The translations under genes were made by a program, and so were the position numbers. From NCBI GenBank assembly GCA_018371275.1, contig JAHALF010000005.1, forward strand, positions 57,357 through 121,356: DNA of 64,000 bases, written 5' to 3'. This document shows, in pieces, positions 27,305-36,480 of the stretch; position 1 is the first letter of the stretch; every line of letters begins with the position of its first letter. The notes under the pieces are model-generated. The model was not told the DNA's origin, did not search any database, and saw only the letters and a list, made by a program, of their open reading frames with translations. The DNA comes from Clostridiales bacterium. Lineage in GTDB: Bacteria > Bacillota > Clostridia > Lachnospirales > CAG-274.

Positions 27305-28186
27305 TTGAAGATAAAAATAGGAAGTAGAGAAAGTAAATTGGCAGTAGAACAAGCTAATATAGTAATAAAACAATTAAAGTCCCAATATAAAAATATAGAA
27401 ATAGAACTTTTAACTATGAAAACAACAGGTGATATTATACTTGATAAAACATTAGATAAAATAGGAGGAAAGGGGTTATTTATAAAGGAGCTGGATAAGG
27501 CATTGATAGATAATAAGACCGATATTTCTGTTCATAGCTTAAAAGATATGCCAATGGATATAGATGAAAGCTTACCTATAATTGCTTATTTGAAAAGGGA
27601 AATTCCTTTAGATGTTTTAATACTTCCTAAAGGAATTAATTATATAGATATTAAAAAACCAATAGGAACAAGTAGTAAAAGACGAGTTTTTCAATTAAAA
27701 AAAATATATAAAGAACATAGCTTTAAACCAATAAGAGGAAATATATTAACAAGACTTGAAAAGTTAGATAATGGGGAATATTCTGCCCTTGTTTTAGCGT
27801 ATGCTGGTATAAAAAGATTAAATCTTGAAGAAAGAATATTTAAAATATTTAATAACAATGAAATATTACCAGCTTGTGGGCAAGGAATAATAGCTATACA
27901 AGGGAAAAAGGGAAAAGACTATAGTTATTTAGATTTTTTAAATGATAAAAATACGGAATATGAAGCAAAATGTGAGCGAGCATTTGTTAGAGAATTAAAT
28001 GGTGGATGCAGTTTACCAATTTGTGCTTTTGCTACAATAAAAAATGATAAAATAATATTAAAAGGGTTTTATGCTGATAATAATAACTATATTTTAAAAG
28101 AAGAAATAGGAAATATAGAAGACTATGAAAAAATAGGAATAGACTTAGCTAAAAAATTTAAGGAGATAATAGATGAAAATAGGTAA
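27305..28186 (+). CDS. hemC: Porphobilinogen deaminase (hydroxymethylbilane synthase)
   Basis: Joins four porphobilinogens into hydroxymethylbilane on a dipyrromethane cofactor. The motifs GSRESKLAVEQA near the start, VHSLKDMP (catalytic Asp region) and the cofactor cysteine in ELNGGCSLPICA (about 236-247) are all present. At 293 aa it is normal. It starts with TTG after AAGGAG and overlaps the next gene by 14 nt. Confidence 0.95.
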   Translation: MKIKIGSRESKLAVEQANIVIKQLKSQYKNIEIELLTMKTTGDIILDKTLDKIGGKGLFIKELDKALIDNKTDISVHSLKDMPMDIDESLPIIAYLKREIPLDVLILPKGINYIDIKKPIGTSSKRRVFQLKKIYKEHSFKPIRGNILTRLEKLDNGEYSALVLAYAGIKRLNLEERIFKIFNNNEILPACGQGIIAIQGKKGKDYSYLDFLNDKNTEYEAKCERAFVRELNGGCSLPICAFATIKNDKIILKGFYADNNNYILKEEIGNIEDYEKIGIDLAKKFKEIIDENR

Positions 28187-29666
28187 AGTTTGGCTTATAG
28201 GAGCAGGACCTTCAGATTTTGAGCTATTAACTATAAAAGGTAAAAAAATTATAGAAAAAGCAGATGTTATACTTTATGATAGGCTAGTATCTCATAGCAT
28301 AATAAATCTTGCTAAAGATGAGGCTATGTTAATAGATGTAGGTAAATATGCTAATAATCATACTATACCTCAACAAGAAATAAATAATTTATTACTTAAA
28401 TATGCTTTAGATGGAAAAAATGTTGTAAGATTAAAAGGAGGAGACCCATTTTTATTTGGCAGAGGTGGGGAAGAATTAGAACTTTTAGCTAAAAACAATA
28501 TACCATTTGAAGTGGTAAGTGGTATAACATCGGCAATATCAGTGCCAGCTTATAATGGTATACCGGTTACCCATAGAGATTTTGCAAGTTCTTTACACAT
28601 TATAACAGGTCATACTAAATACAATAATTGTAATATAGATTTTAAATCACTTGTTAAATTAAATGGTACAATTATTTTTTTAATGGGAGTATCATCTTTA
28701 AATTTTATATGTAATGGTCTTATAAATGCTGGTATGGATAAAAATACACCTATATGCATATTGGAAAAAGGGACTACTGCTAAACAAAGAAATATAAAAG
28801 GATCACTTAGTAATATTTATGAAAAGTCTGTAGAGAAACAAGTTAAAACACCAGCAATAATAATAGTAGGAGAAGTTTGTAACTTATCAGAAAAATTTGA
28901 ATGGAAAAAATATTTACCTTTAGCATATAAAAGAGTTTTGGTAACAAGACCTAAAGATATAAACTCCAATTTTTGTGATATGCTTAGAGATAATGGGGCA
29001 GAAGTAATAGATTTACCTACAATAAAAACTTTACCTATACAAAATAATGAAATAAAAGAAGTTTTTAATAATTTAGATTATGACTATATAGTTTTTACAA
29101 GCCCTAAAGGGGTGGAACAGTTTTTTTATAATATGAAATTATATAAAAAAGATATAAGGGATTTATTTAATAAGAAAATAGCTGTTGTTGGACGTACTAC
29201 CAAAAAATTTATAGAAGAAAAAGGTATATTTGTAGATATTATGCCTAAAAGTTATTCTGGTAAAGAGCTTGGAAATGAATTATTAAAACATTTAAAAAAT
29301 AATGATAAGGTACTTTTAGCTAGAGCAAAAGACGGTAGTCAAGATATTTTAGATATATTAAAAGATAAAAATATAGTAGTTAGGGATTTAGCACTATATG
29401 AAACAAAATATGAAAAAGCTAATTTTATAAATTATACATTTGAATATGATGATATAGTAACTTTTACAAGTGCATCAACAGTATTGGGTTTTATTAATTC
29501 TGTTAAGTATTATAATTTAGATTATAGCAAAATAAAGGCAGTATGTATCGGAAAACAAACAGAAAAAGAAGCTAAAAAGTATAATTTTAAAACATTTGTA
29601 TCAAATATGGCAACTTTAGATAGTTTATTAGAAAAGGTTATAGAAGTAGCCAAAAAGGAGGATTAA
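28173..29666 (+). CDS. cobA-hemD: Fused uroporphyrinogen-III methyltransferase / uroporphyrinogen-III synthase
   Basis: Residues 1-245 or so are the SAM-dependent SUMT that makes precorrin-2: the VWLIGAGPSD start, VVRLKGGDPFLFGRGGEE and VVSGITSAISVPAYNGIPVTH. Residues 250-497 or so are HemD, which cyclises hydroxymethylbilane to uroporphyrinogen III (VLVTRPKD start, VFTSPKGVEQF, FTSASTVLGF). The fusion is common in Clostridia and channels uroporphyrinogen III straight to precorrin-2, that is, to siroheme/B12 rather than heme. Both halves look complete. Confidence 0.94.
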   Translation: MKIGKVWLIGAGPSDFELLTIKGKKIIEKADVILYDRLVSHSIINLAKDEAMLIDVGKYANNHTIPQQEINNLLLKYALDGKNVVRLKGGDPFLFGRGGEELELLAKNNIPFEVVSGITSAISVPAYNGIPVTHRDFASSLHIITGHTKYNNCNIDFKSLVKLNGTIIFLMGVSSLNFICNGLINAGMDKNTPICILEKGTTAKQRNIKGSLSNIYEKSVEKQVKTPAIIIVGEVCNLSEKFEWKKYLPLAYKRVLVTRPKDINSNFCDMLRDNGAEVIDLPTIKTLPIQNNEIKEVFNNLDYDYIVFTSPKGVEQFFYNMKLYKKDIRDLFNKKIAVVGRTTKKFIEEKGIFVDIMPKSYSGKELGNELLKHLKNNDKVLLARAKDGSQDILDILKDKNIVVRDLALYETKYEKANFINYTFEYDDIVTFTSASTVLGFINSVKYYNLDYSKIKAVCIGKQTEKEAKKYNFKTFVSNMATLDSLLEKVIEVAKKED

Positions 29667-29667
29667 A

Positions 29668-30642
29668 GTGAATAGAGGGAGAAGATTAAGACAAACACAA
29701 AATATTAGGGATATGGTTAGTGAAACAAGATTAAATAAAAAATCTTTAATATATCCACTATTTATACAAGAGGGTAAAGGAATAAAAGAGGAAATAAAAG
29801 CTATGCCAAATCAATTTAGGTATAGTATAGATAAAATAAATTTTGAAATAGAAAATCTTTTAAAAATGGGGATAAAAAGTGTTCTATTATTTGGTATTCC
29901 AGATAAAAAGGATTGTACAGGTACAAGTGCTTATATAGATGATGGTATTATACAAAAGGCTCTTAGGGAAATAAAAAGAAATTTTAGTGAAATAACTTGT
30001 ATAACAGATGTATGTATGTGCGAATATACAGATCATGGACATTGTGGTATATTAGATAAAAATAATATGGTAGATAATGATAAAACAATAAAAATATTAA
30101 GTAAAATTGCTATAAGTCATATTGAATCTGGTGCAGATATAGTAGCACCATCAGATATGATGGATGGTCGTATAAGAGAAATAAGAACAGCTTTAGATGA
30201 AAAGGGATTTATAAATATACCAATTATAAGTTATGCAATAAAATACGCATCAGCTTTTTATGGGCCTTTTAGAGAAGCAGCAGATTCTGCTCCAGCATTT
30301 GGTGATAGAAAAACTTATCAAATGGATTATAGAAATAGAAATGAAGCTTTAAAAGAGGCTTTATATGATATACAAGAAGGTGCAGATATAATAATGGTTA
30401 AACCAGCCCTTAGTTATTTAGATATAATAAGAGATATAAAAAATAATATAAATCTACCAGTATGTGCATATAGTGTTAGTGGAGAATACTCTATGATAAA
30501 AATAGCAGGTAAAAATGGTATAATAGATGAAGATAAAGTTGTTATAGAAACAACTACAAGTATGTATAGAGCAGGTACAGATATTTTAATAACATATTTT
30601 GCTAAAGAAATTGCAAAGTTTATAGATGAAGGGAAGATATAG
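29668..30642 (+). CDS. hemB: Delta-aminolevulinate dehydratase (porphobilinogen synthase)
   Basis: Condenses two 5-aminolevulinate molecules to porphobilinogen. The zinc-site cysteines DVCMCEYTDHGHCG are present, marking a Zn-type enzyme. The Schiff-base lysines lie in SYAIKYASAFYGPFR and IMVKPALSYLDI. At 324 aa it is full length. The start is GTG one base after the previous stop, with AAGGAGG upstream. Confidence 0.95.
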   Translation: MNRGRRLRQTQNIRDMVSETRLNKKSLIYPLFIQEGKGIKEEIKAMPNQFRYSIDKINFEIENLLKMGIKSVLLFGIPDKKDCTGTSAYIDDGIIQKALREIKRNFSEITCITDVCMCEYTDHGHCGILDKNNMVDNDKTIKILSKIAISHIESGADIVAPSDMMDGRIREIRTALDEKGFINIPIISYAIKYASAFYGPFREAADSAPAFGDRKTYQMDYRNRNEALKEALYDIQEGADIIMVKPALSYLDIIRDIKNNINLPVCAYSVSGEYSMIKIAGKNGIIDEDKVVIETTTSMYRAGTDILITYFAKEIAKFIDEGKI

Positions 30643-30643
30643 T

Positions 30644-31912
30644 ATGAATATTTTTGATATAGCCAATAAATATATACCTGGAGGTGTAAATAGTCCAGTT
30701 AGGGCTTTTAAAGCCGTAGATTTAGAACCTATTTTTATAGAAAAATCAAATAAAGCTTATTTATATGATATAAATGGTAAAGAATATATTGATTATATTT
30801 GTTCTTGGGGTCCTTTGATACTTGGGCATAATAATGAAGAAATAAGAAAAAGTGTTATAAAAGCTTGTGAAAATGGACTTAGCTATGGTGCAACTACAAA
30901 ATTAGAAGTAGATATGGCCAAGTTTATATGTGAAAATATTAAACACATAGATAAAATAAGAATGGTTAATTCTGGTACAGAGGCTGTTATGAGTGCTATA
31001 AGACTTGCAAGAGGTTATACTGGTAAGGAAAAAGTAATAAAATTTGATGGGTGTTATCACGGGCATAGTGATTCTATGCTTATACAAGCTGGATCTGGGC
31101 TTATGACAGAAGGTATACCAGATAGCAGTGGTGTTACTAAAAATTGTACAATAGATACAATAAGTATACCTTACAATAATTTAGATATATTAGAAGAAGT
31201 ATTTAAAAAGTATGACAATAATATAGCTTGTGTTATATTAGAGCCTATTGCTGCTAATATGGGCGTTGTATTGCCTAATGAAAAATTTTTAAATGGGATA
31301 AGGCAGTTATGTGATACATATAAAAGTCTTTTGATATTTGATGAAGTTATAACAGGGTTTAGACTTGGTTTCGGTGGTGCTAGTGAATATTTTAATATAA
31401 CACCAGACTTGGTAACTTATGGTAAAATAATAGGTGCAGGTATGCCAGTTGGTGCTTATGGTGGTAAAAAAGATATAATGGATATGGTAGCACCAAATGG
31501 TTCTGTTTACCAAGCAGGTACTTTAAGTGGTAATCCTATTGCTATGACAGCAGGTCTTACTCAACTTAAAATATTAAAAGAAAATGAGGATATTTATAGT
31601 AATGTAAGTGATATGTCTAAATATTTATTTGAAAATATAAAGGACATTATAAAAAGAAATAATTTTGATTGTAATGTAAATTATATAGGGTCTTTAGGTA
31701 GTGTATTTTTTAATAAAGAAAGAGTATATGATTATGTATCTGCTAAAAAATCAGACACTAAAAAATATGCCACATATTTTAAAAATATGCTAGACAAAGG
31801 TATATATATAGCTCCAGGCCAGTTTGAAGCTATGTTTATAAGTAGTGAACATAGTAAAGATATTATAGATAAAACATTAAATATAATAGAAGATAGTATT
31901 AAAAAAATATAG
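30644..31912 (+). CDS. hemL: Glutamate-1-semialdehyde 2,1-aminomutase
   Basis: PLP-dependent conversion of glutamate-1-semialdehyde to 5-aminolevulinate, the step after hemA. The PLP lysine is in the block YGKIIGAGMPVGAYGG. Substrate motifs GGVNSPVRAF and MVNSGTEAVMSAIRLAR are seen. At 423 aa it is typical. The ATG at 30644 follows the hemB stop by 1 nt with SD GAAGGGAAG. It completes a C5-pathway set in one operon. Confidence 0.95.
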   Translation: MNIFDIANKYIPGGVNSPVRAFKAVDLEPIFIEKSNKAYLYDINGKEYIDYICSWGPLILGHNNEEIRKSVIKACENGLSYGATTKLEVDMAKFICENIKHIDKIRMVNSGTEAVMSAIRLARGYTGKEKVIKFDGCYHGHSDSMLIQAGSGLMTEGIPDSSGVTKNCTIDTISIPYNNLDILEEVFKKYDNNIACVILEPIAANMGVVLPNEKFLNGIRQLCDTYKSLLIFDEVITGFRLGFGGASEYFNITPDLVTYGKIIGAGMPVGAYGGKKDIMDMVAPNGSVYQAGTLSGNPIAMTAGLTQLKILKENEDIYSNVSDMSKYLFENIKDIIKRNNFDCNVNYIGSLGSVFFNKERVYDYVSAKKSDTKKYATYFKNMLDKGIYIAPGQFEAMFISSEHSKDIIDKTLNIIEDSIKKI

Positions 31913-31982
31913 ATTATAATAAAAAAGTGTGGTAAAATAATGTATTATAAAATAAAAATAATATATTATAATGGAGGTTATT

Positions 31983-32696
31983 ATGGAAAGAGCCTTGCCA
32001 AAGCACATTGCTATTATTATGGACGGTAATGGAAGATGGGCAAAAAAGAGACTATTGCCTAAAAAAATGGGACATAAAGCAGGTGCAGATGCTTTAAAAA
32101 AACTTTTGAATAAAATAGAAAAAACAGATATAGAACATATTACAGTTTATGCTTTTTCTACTGAAAATTGGAAAAGGGAAAAACAAGAAGTAGATGATTT
32201 AATGAAACTTTTAAAAGACTACATAGGTCAATATATAAAAGATAATGAAACAAGTAATTTAAAAATAGACACTATAGGTGATATAAGTGCCTTAAGTGAA
32301 GATTTACAAAAAGATTTAGGTCATTTAAAAGAAATATCTAGTAAGAAAACAGGGCTTAACTTGCACATAGCATTAAACTATGGTGGTAGAGATGAGATAG
32401 TAAGAGCTATAAAAAATATATCTAATGATGTTAAAAATGGTGATATATTGATAGATGATATAACAGAAAGTCTTTTTTCTTCTTATTTAGATACAAAAGA
32501 ATATGATGACCCAGAGCTTATAGTTAGGACAAGTGGAGAGCTTAGAACAAGTAATTTTCTAGTGTGGCAATCGGCTTATAGTGAGTTTTATTTTAGTGAT
32601 AAACTTTGGCCAGATTTTACATTTGAAGATTTAGAACAAGCAATAAATGCTTATCAAAAAAGAGAAAGGCGCTTTGGCGGTAGGTTAGATAGTTAG
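31983..32696 (+). CDS. uppS: Isoprenyl transferase (undecaprenyl diphosphate synthase)
   Basis: Cis-prenyl transferase that elongates farnesyl diphosphate to the C55 carrier lipid for wall polymers. The catalytic Asp is in MDGNGRWA. The motif SGELRTSNFLVWQSAYSEFYF and the final ERRFGG complete the family pattern. An upstream in-frame ATG contains the SD GGAGG itself, so the ATG at 31983 is the start. It heads the uppS-cdsA-dxr-rseP-ispG-polC run; the usual frr/pyrH upstream genes are replaced here by the hem operon. Confidence 0.95.
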   Translation: MERALPKHIAIIMDGNGRWAKKRLLPKKMGHKAGADALKKLLNKIEKTDIEHITVYAFSTENWKREKQEVDDLMKLLKDYIGQYIKDNETSNLKIDTIGDISALSEDLQKDLGHLKEISSKKTGLNLHIALNYGGRDEIVRAIKNISNDVKNGDILIDDITESLFSSYLDTKEYDDPELIVRTSGELRTSNFLVWQSAYSEFYFSDKLWPDFTFEDLEQAINAYQKRERRFGGRLDS

Positions 32697-32698
32697 CA

Positions 32699-33535
32699 AT
32701 GTTAGTTAGAATAATATCAAGTTTAGTTTTATTTCCTATATTATTCGCTTTGGTATATTATGGAGGATTACCTTTAAAAATAGGTACTATATTTGTATCT
32801 ATAGTAGGTATGTATGAATTTTACAAAGCAATATGTAAAAAAATAATGCCTATACATTATTTAGGATTTATTTTTTCTTTAGTCTATTTACTTGTATTAG
32901 ATACACCATTTTTTCAAATAGCAGATTTAATAGTAGGTTCTTTTTTATTATTAAGTTTGATATTTATGGTTTTTAATTATAAAAATATAAGTATATTTGA
33001 TGTAGCCTTAACATTTTTTGGGGTTTGTTATATACCCCTTATGTTTTCTACAGTATATTTAATAAGATTATTTGATTATGGTAATTATACTGTTTGGCTT
33101 CCTTTTATATGTGCTTGGGCTTGTGATACTGGTGCTTATTTTACAGGTGTAACAATAGGAAAACATAAATTAACACCAAACCTTAGTCCTAAAAAGACTA
33201 TAGAAGGTGCGATAGGAGGCATTTTATTTTCAGCAATATTTTGTGGAATATATGGTGTGTTTATAGCTAGTAGAGAAGTTGAGATAGAGCATATATTTAA
33301 TAATAGTACCATTGCTATAATTAGCTTTGTATTGCTTGGTATAATAGGTGCTATATTTGCTCAATTTGGAGATTTAACAGCATCTGCTACAAAAAGAAGA
33401 TTTAATATAAAAGATTATGGAAATCTTATACCAGGACATGGGGGTATATTAGATCGTTTTGACAGCGTTATTTTTACAGCAGGAATTTGTTATATTATTC
33501 TTAAAGTAATAGAAATTTATAATATTATTCTTTAA
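32699..33535 (+). CDS. cdsA: Phosphatidate cytidylyltransferase
   Basis: An integral membrane enzyme that makes CDP-diacylglycerol from phosphatidate and CTP, the branch point of phospholipid synthesis. About seven or eight hydrophobic segments are seen. The C-terminal signature runs as KRRFNIKDYGNLIPGHGG followed by ILDRFDS. At 278 aa it is full length. It starts 2 nt after the uppS stop. Confidence 0.94.
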   Translation: MLVRIISSLVLFPILFALVYYGGLPLKIGTIFVSIVGMYEFYKAICKKIMPIHYLGFIFSLVYLLVLDTPFFQIADLIVGSFLLLSLIFMVFNYKNISIFDVALTFFGVCYIPLMFSTVYLIRLFDYGNYTVWLPFICAWACDTGAYFTGVTIGKHKLTPNLSPKKTIEGAIGGILFSAIFCGIYGVFIASREVEIEHIFNNSTIAIISFVLLGIIGAIFAQFGDLTASATKRRFNIKDYGNLIPGHGGILDRFDSVIFTAGICYIILKVIEIYNIIL

Positions 33536-33550
33536 TATTTTGGAGGATAT

Positions 33551-34711
33551 ATGAATAAAAATATAGTAATATTAGGTTCTACTGGTTCTATTGGCACACA
33601 AGCTTTAGAAGTGGTAGATAATTTAAAAAATATAAATATTATTGGGTTATCTACAAATACTAATATAGGAATTTTAGAAAAACAAATAAGAAAATATAAA
33701 CCTATTTATGTTTGTGTTATGGATATAGAAAAGGCTAATCTTTTAAAAGAAAACATTAAAGATACAAATACAGAAGTTTTTATAGGTAAAGATGGACTTA
33801 TAAAACTTTCAACGTTAGATAGTGTAGATACTATTTTAAATTCTTTAGTAGGTAACATTGGGCTTTTACCAACAATATATGGAATAAGAGCTAAAAAAGA
33901 TATAGCGCTTGCAAATAAGGAAACACTAGTTTCTGCAGGCGAGTTTGTTATGAAAGAAGCAAAAAAGCATAATGTTAATATATATCCAATAGATAGCGAA
34001 CATTCTGCTATTTTTCAATGTTTGCAAGGTAATAAGTATGATGATATAGAAAAAATAATATTAACAGCATCTGGAGGACCTTTTAGAGAACATACAAATC
34101 TTGAAAATGTTACTTTAAAAGAGGCTTTAAACCACCCTAATTGGTCTATGGGTAAAAAAATAACAATAGATTCTGCTACACTTATGAACAAAGGGCTTGA
34201 GGTAATAGAAGCAAAGTGGCTTTTTAATGTAGATATAGATAAAATAGATGTTATTATACACCCACAAAGTATAATACACTCTATGGTAGAATATAAGGAT
34301 AGTGCTATAATGGCACAGCTTGGTACGCCGGATATGAAAGTGCCTATACAATATGCTTTAGCATACCCTAAAAGGATAAAAAATAATTTTGAAAAATTAG
34401 ACTTGTTAAAGTATAATAACCTTACATTTAAAAAACCTAATTATGAGCTTTTTCCTTGCCTAAAATATGCCTTTGACGCCATAAATATAGGTGGTATTAT
34501 GCCTTGTGTTTTAAATGCTAGTAATGAAATAGCAGTAGAATATTTTTTAAATGAAAAAATAAAATTTAACGATATACCTAAAATTGTTTATAAAACAATG
34601 GAATATTATAAAAATAAAAACAAGCTAGATTATAGTTTAGAAGATGTTTTACAATCAGATAAATTTGCACGAGATTATGCAAAAAATTTAGTTTTATCAA
34701 AAGATTTTTAA
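33551..34711 (+). CDS. dxr: 1-deoxy-D-xylulose 5-phosphate reductoisomerase
   Basis: Second step of the MEP isoprenoid pathway (DXP to MEP, NADPH-dependent). The NADPH loop GSTGSIGTQAL lies at the N-terminus. The metal/substrate motifs PIDSEHSAIFQCLQG and TASGGPFR are present, with SATLMNKGLEVIEA and HPQSIIHSMVE. At 386 aa it is standard. SD GGAGG precedes the ATG. Its partner ispG lies three genes downstream. Confidence 0.96.
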   Translation: MNKNIVILGSTGSIGTQALEVVDNLKNINIIGLSTNTNIGILEKQIRKYKPIYVCVMDIEKANLLKENIKDTNTEVFIGKDGLIKLSTLDSVDTILNSLVGNIGLLPTIYGIRAKKDIALANKETLVSAGEFVMKEAKKHNVNIYPIDSEHSAIFQCLQGNKYDDIEKIILTASGGPFREHTNLENVTLKEALNHPNWSMGKKITIDSATLMNKGLEVIEAKWLFNVDIDKIDVIIHPQSIIHSMVEYKDSAIMAQLGTPDMKVPIQYALAYPKRIKNNFEKLDLLKYNNLTFKKPNYELFPCLKYAFDAINIGGIMPCVLNASNEIAVEYFLNEKIKFNDIPKIVYKTMEYYKNKNKLDYSLEDVLQSDKFARDYAKNLVLSKDF

Positions 34712-34740
34712 GCAGAAAATTTATAATGAGGTGAAAATAT

Positions 34741-35811
34741 TTGGGTTTAATAATAACTATTTTGATATTTGGATTTATTATATTAATACACGAATGGGGA
34801 CATTTTATTGTTGCTAGAAAAAGCGGGGTATTTGTAGAAGAATTTGCAATAGGTATGGGTCTTAAGCTATGGGGCAAAGAAAAAAATGGAACATTATATT
34901 CTATTAGGCTTTTTCCTCTTGGAGGATATTGTAAAATGAAAGATGAAGATACGTCAAGTAATGACCCAGATAGTTTTTCTAATGCTACTATGCCTAAAAA
35001 ATTTGCTATAATATTTGCAGGAGCTTTTATGAATTTTATTTTGGCTTTAGCTATATTTATTGGTATTGCTTTTTTTAGTGGTAGTGCAACAACAACAGTA
35101 AGAGAAGTTTCAGAGGGCTCGCCAGCACAGCAAGCAGGCATACAAAATGGTGATATAATATATAAAGTTGATGGTAAAACAATAAGAAGTTTTGAGGATT
35201 TAACATTTAAATTTGCAAGACTTACACCAGATACAAATAGAACTTTCGATATAACTGTAAAAAGAAATGGTGAAAAATTAAATTTTAATTTGAAGCCATA
35301 TTTTGATGAAAATACTGGAAGGTATTTGATAGGTATAGCTCCAGTATTAAAAAATGGTATTCTTGCAAAAAATGTTGATGGTATAGAAAAAAATACTTTT
35401 TTTGGAACTATTCGTGATGGTTATTTTAATATGATATTTACTATAAAAGTAACAATAATAGGGGTTGTGGAATTATTTACTGGTCAAATAGGTTTTGAGC
35501 AAATGATGGGACCTATTGGCATAACTCCAGTTATTGATAGCCAATATGAAAATGCTATGAAAGTAAGTATAGGTGCTACTATTTTAACTATGCTTAATAT
35601 AATGGCATTACTTAGTGCTAATATTGGTGTATTTAATCTTTTACCAATACCAGCCCTTGATGGTGGAAGAATAGTATTTTTAGCTATAGAAGCTATAAGA
35701 GGTAAGCCTATATCTCCAGAAAGAGAAGGAATGGTTCATTTTATAGGATTTGTACTTTTAATGGGATTTGGTATATTTATAGCATTTAAAGATTTAATAA
35801 ATATTTTTTAA
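34741..35811 (+). CDS. rseP: Site-2 intramembrane metalloprotease RseP/RasP
   Basis: Cleaves transmembrane helices of anti-sigma factors and signal peptides. The zinc motif HEWGH lies in the first helix (about residues 17-21). A single PDZ domain spans about 115-195. The third metal ligand lies in NLLPIPALDGGRI near 300, and a final helix closes the protein. The start is TTG with GAGGTG upstream. At 356 aa it is normal for single-PDZ Gram-positive forms. Confidence 0.94.
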   Translation: MGLIITILIFGFIILIHEWGHFIVARKSGVFVEEFAIGMGLKLWGKEKNGTLYSIRLFPLGGYCKMKDEDTSSNDPDSFSNATMPKKFAIIFAGAFMNFILALAIFIGIAFFSGSATTTVREVSEGSPAQQAGIQNGDIIYKVDGKTIRSFEDLTFKFARLTPDTNRTFDITVKRNGEKLNFNLKPYFDENTGRYLIGIAPVLKNGILAKNVDGIEKNTFFGTIRDGYFNMIFTIKVTIIGVVELFTGQIGFEQMMGPIGITPVIDSQYENAMKVSIGATILTMLNIMALLSANIGVFNLLPIPALDGGRIVFLAIEAIRGKPISPEREGMVHFIGFVLLMGFGIFIAFKDLINIF

Positions 35812-35828
35812 AGGAAAAATTATAAATT

Positions 35829-36416
35829 ATGATAATTTGGATAAACGGAGCATTTGGTTCTGGAAAAACAACTTGTTCTTATGAAATGTCTAGGAGATTA
35901 GATAATTCCTTTGTTTATGATCCAGAAGATTTAGGATATTTTATAAGAAAAAATACTCCAAAAAGTTTATATAAAAATGATTTTCAAGATTATGAATGTT
36001 GGAGAAAATTTAATTATGATATGTTAAAATATTTTAGTAATAGTTATAATGGTGTAATTATAGTTCCTATGACTATAATAAATAAGAATTATTACTATGA
36101 GATAATTGGAAGATTGGAAAACGAAGGTGTTAATATTAAACATTTTATTTTATATGCAAATAAAGACACTTTAAAAAGTAGAATTAACAAAAGATTTGAA
36201 ATAGGTAATAGTTGGGCTAAAACTAAAATAGATGATTGTATAAAATATTTTGATATGTGCATAGATGAAGAAAAAATCTTTACCGATAATAAAAGCATAG
36301 ATGAAATTATATATGAGATAGCACAAAAATGTAATTTAAACTTAAAAATTGATAAAAGAAATTTAATAAAAAAACAATTTGATAGGTTTTTAATAACTTT
36401 AAAACATATAATATAA
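35829..36416 (+). CDS. TmrB-like P-loop NTPase
   Basis: A small P-loop protein that resembles B. subtilis TmrB along its length: the start IIWINGAFGSGKTT (Walker A), VYDPEDLGYFIR, DFQDYECWRKFNYDML, IIVPMTI and NSWAKTKIDDCI. TmrB is an ATP-binding, membrane-associated protein that gives tunicamycin resistance, probably by binding the drug. At 195 aa it matches. It lies inside the uppS-polC operon, among genes for the lipid carrier that tunicamycin-sensitive enzymes use. A self-protection or housekeeping role is inferred only. Confidence 0.8.
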   Translation: MIIWINGAFGSGKTTCSYEMSRRLDNSFVYDPEDLGYFIRKNTPKSLYKNDFQDYECWRKFNYDMLKYFSNSYNGVIIVPMTIINKNYYYEIIGRLENEGVNIKHFILYANKDTLKSRINKRFEIGNSWAKTKIDDCIKYFDMCIDEEKIFTDNKSIDEIIYEIAQKCNLNLKIDKRNLIKKQFDRFLITLKHII

Positions 36417-36424
36417 AAAGTTAT

Positions 36425-36456
36425 AATACTCCTTATTTATTAAAATAGGGAGTATT
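36425..36456 (+). terminator. Intra-operon hairpin before ispG
   Basis: AATACTCC (36425-36432) pairs with GGAGTATT (36449-36456), and the inner TTATTT/AAAATA extends the stem. The following AATAAATTTT is a poor U tract, so it may attenuate, or act as a processing or stability element, rather than fully terminate. Confidence 0.5.
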
Positions 36457-36480
36457 AATAAATTTTAAGGGAGTGATTTT

